The position numbers were made by a program, and so were the translations under genes. The notes beneath the pieces were generated by a model. That model searched no databases. It was not told the DNA's origin and was given only the letters and a program-made list of their open reading frames with translations. From Nisaea denitrificans DSM 18348 (lineage in GTDB: Bacteria > Pseudomonadota > Alphaproteobacteria > Thalassobaculales > Thalassobaculaceae): DNA of 64,000 nucleotides. Position 1 is the stretch's first letter. Each line of letters begins with the position of its first letter. The stretch lies in assembly GCF_000426505.1 (NCBI RefSeq), contig NZ_AUFM01000015.1:248001-312000 (forward strand). The letters run 5' to 3'. This document shows, piece after piece, positions 48,158 to 55,822 of the stretch.

Positions 48158-49425
48158 GCCGCTTCATCCGCTCCGGCAGCAGCACCCGTCTCCGCCGAAT
48201 TAAGCCCGAGTAACGCCGCAAGCGTCCCGATTGCCGCCTGATGACCGAACCGGGTACGCACTTTGGCTTCGCCGGCGACACCATATTGCATCCTGAGAGC
48301 CGGGTTCTGGATCAGACTTTCGATAGCCGCAGTCAGCGCGGTGATATCGTCAGGTGGGACGAGAGCACCGGTCACCCCATTTTCAATGAGCTCCGGGATG
48401 GCGGATACATCGGTCGCTAGGCAGCAGAGCGCCTGGCTCTGCGCTTCCATCAATACATTTGGCAGCCCGTCCCGGTCGCCATCCTCGGCGATCCGGCTCG
48501 GCAGAATGAAAAGATCGGAGTCCCGATAGGCTTCAAGAACTGCACTCTGCGCCGCCGCGCCCCGCCAGGTAGCACGGTCCTTGAGCCCAAGCTCTTCAGC
48601 CTGGCTCTTCAGCGCCTTCAGCTCCTTGCCGCCACCGATATGCGTCCAGTGCCAGGATAATTCCTTCGGAAGCCGGGAAAGGGCATCCAACAGCTGGTCG
48701 AACCCCTTCTTCGGAACAGCACGGCCAACCGACAGCAGGCGCACAGGCTCACTGCCGCCATCGCGCTCCATCATGCTCTCTCCTCCAGGCGAGAAACTGG
48801 AGAGATCGAGACCGTGATAGACCAGCCTGGTCTTGCCCGGCACCAGGGAGTCCAGATGCTCAAAGCCATAGCGCGTGCAGGTCACGGCCCAGGCCGCATC
48901 GGCCAGTTTTTCGCGCTTCTCCCAGTCCGGCGAGAGCCAGATATCCTTGGCGTGCGCCGAGGCAGACCAGCTCCGTCCGCTCATCAGCGCCGCATAGCGG
49001 GCAACCGAGGACGGTGTGTGCAGGAAATGCGCATAGATGTGGCGGAACCGCGGATCGAGCTCGGTGGCCAGCACCAGCGCCTGGCCGAAACGCCGAACCC
49101 GGTTCGGGGTGAAATCACGCTTCAGATCCGTCAGCCAGAGACGAAAGACCGCGCCGTAGCCAGGCATCCGGCGAGCCTTCCACCAGGCTTTCAGAACCCT
49201 CAACGGCTCCTGATAGAGATATTCCGGCAGATAGTTCACCGCGCTGGTGATCTTGGCATGCACCGGGTGACTGGCCTTGTCCGTCGGGCGACGCAGGGAG
49301 ACGATGGTGTAATCGAGCCCGAGGCGCTGCAGTTCAAGAATCTCCTGCGCGATGAAGGTTTCCGAGAGACGCGGATAGCCCTTCAGAACGATTGCCGTCG
49401 GAACACTCGTCGCTGATCTTGTCAT
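48154..49425 (-). CDS. GT4-type glycosyltransferase
   Basis: This 423-residue GT-B protein starts TAIVLKGYPRLSETFIAQEI, a motif common in exopolysaccharide and lipid glycosyltransferases (PRLSETFI). The donor domain has LLSVGRAVPKKGFDQLLDAL, and DLFILPSRIAEDGDRDGLPN followed by VLMEAQSQALCCLATD gives the E-x7-E-type region. It lies 46 bp after the COG4671-type gene and overlaps the next gene by 4 bp. Confidence 0.9.
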   Translation of the reverse strand: MTRSATSVPTAIVLKGYPRLSETFIAQEILELQRLGLDYTIVSLRRPTDKASHPVHAKITSAVNYLPEYLYQEPLRVLKAWWKARRMPGYGAVFRLWLTDLKRDFTPNRVRRFGQALVLATELDPRFRHIYAHFLHTPSSVARYAALMSGRSWSASAHAKDIWLSPDWEKREKLADAAWAVTCTRYGFEHLDSLVPGKTRLVYHGLDLSSFSPGGESMMERDGGSEPVRLLSVGRAVPKKGFDQLLDALSRLPKELSWHWTHIGGGKELKALKSQAEELGLKDRATWRGAAAQSAVLEAYRDSDLFILPSRIAEDGDRDGLPNVLMEAQSQALCCLATDVSAIPELIENGVTGALVPPDDITALTAAIESLIQNPALRMQYGVAGEAKVRTRFGHQAAIGTLAALLGLNSAETGAAAGADEAA

Positions 49426-49471
49426 AGCTTACTGAACCAATGTAACGCCTGTCCGCGATCCGGACCCTGGC

Positions 49472-50716
49472 TCAGGCTTCGCGGCGGAGTACAGAGACCT
49501 TGGCGACGTTGCCGTGCTCGTAGAGCCAATGCTGTGCCAGCCGATTGACTTCCTCAAGCCCGTCCAACATTCCGGATTCCATGGTTTCCGATGGTTTCGG
49601 CTGGCTGGGCAGGCGCCGCAAGGCATCTGACATGACATGCGGATCGCGTTCGCCATCATCCACGAGCATGGCGGTGATCCCCAGCTCTTCGGCGCGCGCG
49701 GCCCGGATATACTGTTCCATCCGCGGCTCCGTCCGGGGCACGATGAGCGCTCGCTTGTCGAAGGACAGGATCTCGCAGAAGGTGTTGTAACCGCCCATGG
49801 CAACGATGCCCGCCGCCCGCGCCATCAAACTCTCGATCCGTGAATCGAAGGTGATGACATCAACCCGGTCAAGCTCGGCTGCCCGCTCCATGAAGTCGTT
49901 CTGCAGCTCAGCCGGCATAAACGGTCCAAGCACGAGAAGGGCGCGATAGGGGAGATCCGTATCTGCCTCGTATGCCTTGAGAGCCCAGTCCATAAGACCG
50001 TCACCATCGCCACCGCCACCGGCCGTGACAAGAATGAACGGATCTTCCAGATCCGTCGTCATGATCGGGTGCACATGGCTCGGCACCTTGCGTTTCAGGT
50101 ACCCTGTATAGGACGTTTTGGCCTCTACGGATTTTGGCATCGGCATGCCGGAATAAGGATCGCAGACAGACTGCAGGCCATAGACCCAGATCTCATCATA
50201 GAAATCGCGGAGCGCTTCAACCGCGTTCTTTCGCTCCCACTCGGGCAGCAGCTTCTCAGGCTCGTCCATAACGTCGCGCAGACCGAGAACCAGCGGAGTT
50301 CCCCGCTCTTTCAGCATCTCCAGAGTAGGCCTGACCTCACCGCGCAGCCCCCAGGGCTCCTTGTCGACGATGAAAAGATCCGGATCGAACGCATCCGCCG
50401 TGTGCTTGATGATCGAAGACCGCAGATTCAGCGTGTCCTCAATATCGAGATGCAGGTTGAGCGACGTGTAGTCGCCGTTGCGCAGCTTGATCACGCCCGG
50501 AATGCGGACGAAATCGACGCGCGTGCGGAAATCGAAGCTGCCAATAATTGGCGAGCCGGACAAAATCAGCACGGACAGATCGGATTGCTGCTCCACCAAG
50601 GAGTGCGCGATTGCCCGGCAGCGCCGAAGGTGGCCCAGCCCCATCGTATCGTGGCTGTACATCAGCACACGTTTCGGGCCGCGCTTGTTGCTCGCGTATG
50701 TCAAACGCCCATCCAC
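49472..50716 (-). CDS. COG4671-type glycosyltransferase (MurG-like fold)
   Basis: This 414-residue protein starts with a GTG and has VLMYSHDTMGLGHLRRCRAI, the hallmark of COG4671 predicted glycosyltransferases, then TAGGGGDGDGLMDWAL and AMGGYNTFCEILSFDKRALI in the donor half. It parallels the protein at 45283 in layout. A TTG at 50704 is an alternative start, and the ribosome binding site for GTG is weak. It is first gene of the glycan operon, divergent from the ABC exporter-like gene. Confidence 0.88.
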   Translation of the reverse strand: MDGRLTYASNKRGPKRVLMYSHDTMGLGHLRRCRAIAHSLVEQQSDLSVLILSGSPIIGSFDFRTRVDFVRIPGVIKLRNGDYTSLNLHLDIEDTLNLRSSIIKHTADAFDPDLFIVDKEPWGLRGEVRPTLEMLKERGTPLVLGLRDVMDEPEKLLPEWERKNAVEALRDFYDEIWVYGLQSVCDPYSGMPMPKSVEAKTSYTGYLKRKVPSHVHPIMTTDLEDPFILVTAGGGGDGDGLMDWALKAYEADTDLPYRALLVLGPFMPAELQNDFMERAAELDRVDVITFDSRIESLMARAAGIVAMGGYNTFCEILSFDKRALIVPRTEPRMEQYIRAARAEELGITAMLVDDGERDPHVMSDALRRLPSQPKPSETMESGMLDGLEEVNRLAQHWLYEHGNVAKVSVLRREA

Positions 50717-50726
50717 TCACACATCG

Positions 50727-50783
50727 GCCTTGAAAGCTGAAGGCCCCGCTGACTCGCAGGTTCGATCCCCACGCATATCCCCA
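50727..50783 (+). other. tRNA-Ser-like 3' half (degenerate)
   Basis: TCGGC-CTTGAAA-GCTGA is a paired anticodon-like arm carrying TGA. It is followed, after a long variable region, by GGTTCGATCCC (T-loop), a CCA at 50781-50783, and six T. The T-stem has two mismatches and no D-arm is present, so this is not a functional tRNA. It may be a remnant or an attachment-site trace, or coincidence. Confidence 0.25.
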
Positions 50784-50794
50784 TTTTTTCACTA

Positions 50795-50816
50795 TGCCAC
50801 AGTGTGCCTTGTGGCA
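50795..50816. promoter_or_regulatory. Inverted repeat TGCCACA-N8-TGTGGCA
   Basis: A perfect 7-bp inverted repeat with an 8-nt spacer in the 207-bp gap between the divergent glycosyltransferase and ABC exporter genes. The size fits a dimeric regulator. It is placed to affect both directions. Its similarity to a CRP-type layout (two arms, short spacer) is noted but the arm sequence differs from TGTGA. Confidence 0.5.
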
Positions 50817-50923
50817 AAACCAGTTTGGCCCTTCACTGATTTACCTTATGACACTGTTCAGTTACTGTTTTGCGTGCAAACGATTTTTGCCGACAGCATC
50901 AACCGGCATAGGCTACCGATCGC

Positions 50924-53560
50924 ATGGAACCTACGATATTCCGGTTCATTTTCCGGCATAGCAAGAAAGAGCAGATCTTCCTTCTTGTGCTGACCGGGCT
51001 CTCTTTCCCGTTTCTTTATTATTCCCTGGATCTGCCAAAAACCATCATCAACCAGGCCATCGGCGGAAAAGACTTCCCCCGCGACCTATTTGGTTATCAG
51101 TTTGATCAGATCCCCTATCTGCTGCTGCTGAGCGTGATCTTCCTCGCCCTCGTCTGCATCAATGGCGCATTCAAATACTATATCAACGTCTATCGCGGCC
51201 AGCTCGGCGAACGTATGTTACGCCGGCTGCGCTACGATCTTTATGCTCGGGTTCTGCGGTTCCCTCTGCCACATTTCAAACGGGTCAGCCAGGGCGAGGT
51301 GATCCCGATGATCACCGCCGAGGTCGAACCGCTGGGCGGCTTCATAGGTGATTCAGTGTCGCTGCCGGCTTTTCAGGGCGGCACCCTGCTGACCATTCTG
51401 ATCTTCATGTTCGTGCAGGACCCTATCCTCGGAACGGCGGCCATCGCGCTCTATCCGATCCAGGGCTATATCATTCCGAAACTGCAACGTCGTGTGAATG
51501 AGCTCGGCAAGGAACGGGTGAAAGCGGTTCGCAATCTATCCGACCGGATCGGCGAGAGCATTTCCGGTGTTCAGGAGATCCACGCCAACAATACGGCGCG
51601 CTTCGCGCTCGCCAATTTCACAGCCCGGCTGGGCGAGATCTACACGATCCGCTACGAAATCTACCGGCGGAAGTTCTTCATCAAGTTCCTGAACAACTTC
51701 ATAGCCCAGCTCACCCCGTTCTTTTTCTATTCGATCGGCGGCGTCCTTGTGATCAAGGGAGATCTCACCTTCGGGGCGCTGGTCGCCATCCTCGCTGCCT
51801 ACAAGGATCTTTCCGCGCCCTGGAAGGAACTGCTGACCTACTACCAGCGTAAGGAAGATTCCCGGATCAAGTACGATCAGGTGATCGAGCAGTTCGATAC
51901 TGCAGGCAGCCTGAGCGAAGCCCAGCAACTGGACGAGCCGGAAGAGCCTGTCTCCCTTGCGGGACCGGTCGTGGTGCGAAATCTCGGCCTCAAGGATGAC
52001 GACGGCGAAATCCTGCTGGAAAACGTCAATTTCGAGATCAAGCAAGGCGAAAAAATCGCGATCGCGGGACCCGGCGGCGGCGGCAAAGATATGCTGGCCA
52101 TGGTCGCCGCCCGCCTGCTGTCGCCGACATCCGGCAGCATCACCATGAACGGGATCGATATCGCGGGACTGCCAGAGGCCGTCACCGGGCGGCGGATCGG
52201 TTATGTCGGACCGGGCGCCTTCGTGTTCTCCAGGACAATACGCGAAAACCTGCTGATGGGCGCTCGCCACTTCCCGCACGGCGATCCGGACCCTGATTGC
52301 TTCCCCGACGCCCCGGCACAGCGCCTGGCCGCCGAGGCAGCCGGAAACTCGCTCGATCCGATTTCAGCCCACTGGGTCGACTACCAGGCGGTTGGCATCG
52401 ACGAAGAGAACCTGAATGTACGCCTCGCCGACCTGTTACGCGTGGTCGGCCTTGAAGACGAAGTCTATGCCTTTGGCCTGCGCGGCTCTCTCAATGTGGC
52501 GGGCAAGGAAGAAGCAGGCCATAGGATCCTCGGAGCACGGTCAAAACTCCGCTCACGCCTTGAGGAACTTGGACTGGACCATCTGATCGAGCCATTCGAT
52601 GCCGAGAAATTCAATACCAATGCGACCGTCGCCGAAAACCTTCTGTTCGGCACCCCTGTTGGCGAACAGTTCAGGCTCGATCATCTCGCGGGGGATCCCT
52701 ATGTCCGCTCGATTCTCGACAAGGTCGGTCTGACAGAAGATTTTATCCGGATCGGCCGCGATGTGGCCACGACCATGGTCGAGCTGTTCAAGGACTTGCC
52801 GCCTGACCATGAATTCTTCGCGCAGTATGCCTTCATCTCGGCCGACGACCTGCCGGACTTCCAGACCCTGTTGCAGCGGGCCGACAGGGTCGGCCTGGAA
52901 GGTATGGAGCCGGCGGACCGGAACCGCTTCCTCGAGTTGCCGTTCAAGCTGATCCCGGCCCGGCATCGCCTCGGAATGATCGAGGACGATCAGCAGACCC
53001 GGATCCTTGAAGCCCGCAAAGCCTTTCGCGAAGGCCTGCCGGAAGAGCAGCGTTCGGCTCTTGAGTTCTTCTCGGTCGACCAGTTCAATCTCGCGGCGTC
53101 GGTGCAGGACAATATCCTGTTCGGCAAGATCGCCTACGGCCAGGCCGATGCCGGCAATCGTGTCGGTGCGGTCCTCGCGGAAGTCATCGAGTCCGAAGGC
53201 TTGCGTGATACGGTGATCTTGATCGGGTTGGGGGCTGAGGCCGGGATCGCCGGCTCTCGTCTCACCGCCCCGCAGCGGCAAAAAGTCGCGATTGCCCGCA
53301 TGTTGCTCCGCCGGCCGGATATCCTCATCCTGAACGAGGCGGTTTCAACCCTCGATTCCGGGGTTCAGGGGCCGACCATTGCCCGCATCCTGAATGAGGC
53401 TGCCGACCGTACTGTTATTCTCATTGCGCATCGCGCCCGCTTGGCGCAGCCGTTCGACCGTGTTCTGGTAATGCGCGGCGGCCGGGTGATCGAGGACGGC
53501 TCGTTTGATACTCTCGACAAGGAAGGGACCGCGCTTCGGGCACTGCTGGACGAGGAATAA
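50924..53560 (+). CDS. ABC exporter-like protein with remodelled nucleotide-binding domain
   Basis: This 878-residue protein has an exporter-type membrane domain (residues 1-330, six helices) fused to an ABC domain. Walker A reads AGPGGGGKDM: Lys388 is kept but the Ser/Thr is Asp389. The Q-loop reads YVGPGAFVF, with no Gln. The signature reads RLTAPQRQ instead of LSGGQ (780-786). Walker B is LILNEAVS, Asn804 replacing Asp, with Glu805 kept. The switch His is H836. About 280 extra residues (447-725) split the domain and include further TVAENLLFG and SVQDNILFG copies of the normal post-Q-loop motif TIRENLLMG. It precedes a cNMP-binding and a methyltransferase-like gene. Substrate unknown; a glycan or lipid is my inference. 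Confidence 0.9.
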   Translation: MEPTIFRFIFRHSKKEQIFLLVLTGLSFPFLYYSLDLPKTIINQAIGGKDFPRDLFGYQFDQIPYLLLLSVIFLALVCINGAFKYYINVYRGQLGERMLRRLRYDLYARVLRFPLPHFKRVSQGEVIPMITAEVEPLGGFIGDSVSLPAFQGGTLLTILIFMFVQDPILGTAAIALYPIQGYIIPKLQRRVNELGKERVKAVRNLSDRIGESISGVQEIHANNTARFALANFTARLGEIYTIRYEIYRRKFFIKFLNNFIAQLTPFFFYSIGGVLVIKGDLTFGALVAILAAYKDLSAPWKELLTYYQRKEDSRIKYDQVIEQFDTAGSLSEAQQLDEPEEPVSLAGPVVVRNLGLKDDDGEILLENVNFEIKQGEKIAIAGPGGGGKDMLAMVAARLLSPTSGSITMNGIDIAGLPEAVTGRRIGYVGPGAFVFSRTIRENLLMGARHFPHGDPDPDCFPDAPAQRLAAEAAGNSLDPISAHWVDYQAVGIDEENLNVRLADLLRVVGLEDEVYAFGLRGSLNVAGKEEAGHRILGARSKLRSRLEELGLDHLIEPFDAEKFNTNATVAENLLFGTPVGEQFRLDHLAGDPYVRSILDKVGLTEDFIRIGRDVATTMVELFKDLPPDHEFFAQYAFISADDLPDFQTLLQRADRVGLEGMEPADRNRFLELPFKLIPARHRLGMIEDDQQTRILEARKAFREGLPEEQRSALEFFSVDQFNLAASVQDNILFGKIAYGQADAGNRVGAVLAEVIESEGLRDTVILIGLGAEAGIAGSRLTAPQRQKVAIARMLLRRPDILILNEAVSTLDSGVQGPTIARILNEAADRTVILIAHRARLAQPFDRVLVMRGGRVIEDGSFDTLDKEGTALRALLDEE

Positions 53561-53589
53561 CCCGGAACCGGTAACGTAAAAGGTCTGCC

Positions 53590-54045
53590 ATGAGTCTGAA
53601 TGAAGAAGTCGAGCTCCTGAAGAATATCCCGCTCTTCGCCAAGATCGAGCCGTCGAAGCTGAAGCTTCTCGCCTTCACCTCGGAGCGACTGAATTATGCG
53701 GACGGACAGGTGCTCTTCAGTCAGGGGGATACCGGCGACGCCGCCTATATCATTATCGACGGCACCGCCTCGGTGTTGATTGGAACAGGGAACGGCACGG
53801 TCGAAGTTGCTCAACTCAGCAAGGGAGACGTGGTCGGCGAGATCGCCATTCTCTGCGATGTGCCGCGGACCGCGACCGTGCAGGCCAAGGAATCCCTGAC
53901 CACCCTGAAGATCAACAAGGAAGCCTTCTTCCGCCTCGTCACCGACTTCCCGCAGATCGCGGTCGAAATCATGCGCGAGCTGGCGGGACGTCTGGAACAG
54001 ACAAACATCAAGCTCCGCGCCGCTCTTTCAGATAACGGAAACTAG
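53590..54045 (+). CDS. Single-domain cyclic-nucleotide-binding protein
   Basis: This 151-residue protein consists of a CRP-type cNMP-binding domain (residues 10-125). The phosphate-binding cassette is intact: GEIAILCDVPRTATV with Glu84 and Arg93, the residues that contact ribose and phosphate. There is no helix-turn-helix, so it is not a CRP-like DNA binder itself. It lies 29 bp after the ABC gene and 9 bp before the methyltransferase-like gene, so it may regulate the transporter directly. Whether it binds cAMP, cGMP or cyclic di-nucleotides is unknown. Confidence 0.93.
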   Translation: MSLNEEVELLKNIPLFAKIEPSKLKLLAFTSERLNYADGQVLFSQGDTGDAAYIIIDGTASVLIGTGNGTVEVAQLSKGDVVGEIAILCDVPRTATVQAKESLTTLKINKEAFFRLVTDFPQIAVEIMRELAGRLEQTNIKLRAALSDNGN

Positions 54046-54054
54046 CAACAGCGC

Positions 54055-54543
54055 ATGAGCCGCCTCGACAGTGCCATCCGGCGTCTTCAGGCGCAGCAAC
54101 TCAGCCTGGAATGGGCCGCCTCAGCCGTTGCAACTCATTCCGGAAACGCAATAGAACTCGGCCTAGGCAACGGCCGGACCTTCGACCATCTGCGCTCTCT
54201 GATGCCGGAACGGCCTCTCTATGTGTTCGACCGCCAGATCGCCGCGCACCCGGACTGCATCCCGGCCGACGACCGGATTTTCCTCGGTGACTTTCGCGAA
54301 ACGCTGATCAAGGCGAAGCAGGTTCTCGGCCAGACCGTGCTGCTGGCCCATCTCGATATCGGCACAGGCGATAAAGAGGCCAGCATCGCGCTGGCCGCTG
54401 AAATTGCACCGCTCGTTGACAGTCTGCTCGCCGACGGCGCCGTCGTGGTCAGCGACCAGCCGGTGACGCTGCCGCGCTGGACAAGCGCGGTATTGCCGGA
54501 AGGTATCAAGCCCGGCCGTATCCACCTCTACAGGATCGGCTAG
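54055..54543 (+). CDS. Small SAM-dependent methyltransferase-like protein
   Basis: This 162-residue Rossmann-fold protein has motif I as ELGLGNGRTF (residues 34-43), an acidic end of strand 2 (VFDRQ, Asp59), DDRIFLGDF, and LAHLDIGTGDKEA as motif IV. It is shorter than typical class I enzymes and resembles the small S-adenosylmethionine methyltransferase family represented by Methyltransf_17, which I name from memory. Ends close to the hydrolase-like gene (75-bp gap). The target is unknown; lipid or glycan modification is a guess from context. Confidence 0.8.
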   Translation: MSRLDSAIRRLQAQQLSLEWAASAVATHSGNAIELGLGNGRTFDHLRSLMPERPLYVFDRQIAAHPDCIPADDRIFLGDFRETLIKAKQVLGQTVLLAHLDIGTGDKEASIALAAEIAPLVDSLLADGAVVVSDQPVTLPRWTSAVLPEGIKPGRIHLYRIG

Positions 54544-54617
54544 CCCTGCCGGGTTGAACAAGACCGGAAAAGACGCATCTCTGATCCAGGAAATCATCAT
54601 TCAAGCGGGGCTTCCCT

Positions 54618-55703
54618 TTGGACTCAATGACCCAGATCGTGCTCGGCGCAGCAGTATCCGTCGCCGTTGCCGGCCGCCGCATCGGCCCCCGCAAAGCAGC
54701 CTTGCTCGGCGCCGGGCTGGGCACCCTGCCTGATCTCGATGTGCTGGTTCGCCATGGAGACGCAGTGAGCGACTTCATCCTGCATCGAGGCTGGAGCCAT
54801 TCCCTGCTGGTTCATGCCGCGCTTACACCGCTAATCGCCGAGGGAGCGATGCGGGTCTTCAACGGTCTTCGGGAGCACCGCATCACGGCCTATCTGACCG
54901 TGTTCCTCTGCCTTGCCACCCATGCGTTGCTCGATGCAATGACGGTCTATGGCACCCGGCTGCTCTGGCCGCTGGATGACACGCCCTTCGGCATCGGCTC
55001 CATCTTCATCATCGACCCGCTCTATACCCTGCCGCTTGCGATTGCCGCCGTGTGGGCGGTGCTGCGACGCAACTGGTCGGCAAAGGTCGGACGAGTCACC
55101 GAAGTGGCTCTCGCCCTGTCGACCCTTTATCTCGGCTGGTCTCTGGTGGCGCAGCAGATCGCTGACGGCAAAGCCCGGACTGCACTGGCGGAAGCGGGGC
55201 TCAAGGCGGACAAGCTGCTGGCGACGCCGATGCCTTTCAACACCCTGTTCTGGCGCACCATCGCCATCGACGACAGCCGCTACTACAACGTCTATCAGCC
55301 GCTTCTGGCCGGCACGGACGCGGTCCGTATCCATATTCACCCTCGCCTGGCAGGGAATGGCCCCTGTCTCGACACGATCCCGAGCGGTGCCGCCGTGGCC
55401 GCCTTCTCGAAGGGCTATTACCGCACCTTTACTGACGAAGAAGGACTCCGGATTGCCGATCTGAGGATGGGTGTAACGCCGAGTTTCGTGTTCGATTTTC
55501 GCGTCGCGGCCCCGGAAGGGGACCGCTGGAAGGCCATTATGCCGGAACGGGTCCGCAATGCCCGGTCAGCACCCGGCGATATCGCCTGGCTGTTCGACGG
55601 CATTTCCGGCGGCGACATGATCCGTCCGGCGGAAGCGGCAAGTATCCATGATCCAGCCGCACCCCTGCTGGCCGCCCTGCCGGAAACGCAAAGCTGCGGG
55701 TGA
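54618..55703 (+). CDS. YdjM-type membrane-bound metal-dependent hydrolase
   Basis: This 361-residue membrane protein of the YdjM/DUF457 type has His-rich metal motifs: HRGWSHSLLVHAAL and ATHALLDAMTVYGTRLLWP. I choose the TTG at 54618 over the ATG at 54627 because it gives MDSMTQIVLGAA, the family's usual MDxxTQ start. About five helices in the first half are followed by a soluble C-terminal domain. Function unknown beyond the predicted hydrolase. Confidence 0.87.
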   Translation: MDSMTQIVLGAAVSVAVAGRRIGPRKAALLGAGLGTLPDLDVLVRHGDAVSDFILHRGWSHSLLVHAALTPLIAEGAMRVFNGLREHRITAYLTVFLCLATHALLDAMTVYGTRLLWPLDDTPFGIGSIFIIDPLYTLPLAIAAVWAVLRRNWSAKVGRVTEVALALSTLYLGWSLVAQQIADGKARTALAEAGLKADKLLATPMPFNTLFWRTIAIDDSRYYNVYQPLLAGTDAVRIHIHPRLAGNGPCLDTIPSGAAVAAFSKGYYRTFTDEEGLRIADLRMGVTPSFVFDFRVAAPEGDRWKAIMPERVRNARSAPGDIAWLFDGISGGDMIRPAEAASIHDPAAPLLAALPETQSCG

Positions 55704-55717
55704 GTTCACTATAGGTC

Positions 55718-55801
55718 CGTCATCCTCGCGTAAGCGGGGACCCGGGGGAAGACGGGCGTGGTTCGATGATCGCTGGGTTCCCTCTTTCGAGGGAATGACG
55801 G
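55718..55801. repeat. Dispersed intergenic repeat, copy B
   Basis: The same family as copy A at 35605: CGTCATCC, GGACCC, AGACGGGCGT and CTGGGTTCCC occur in the same order, ending AATGACGG. Complementary halves can form a hairpin. It lies between the convergent hydrolase and xthA genes. Confidence 0.75.
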
Positions 55802-55822
55802 CTATCGGGGAGGCTTCGAGCG

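Noticed and set aside
50695-50783. Functional tRNA-Ser gene
   Set aside because: No D-arm, two mismatches in the T-stem, a C-C mismatch at the acceptor end and overlap with the start of a glycosyltransferase gene.
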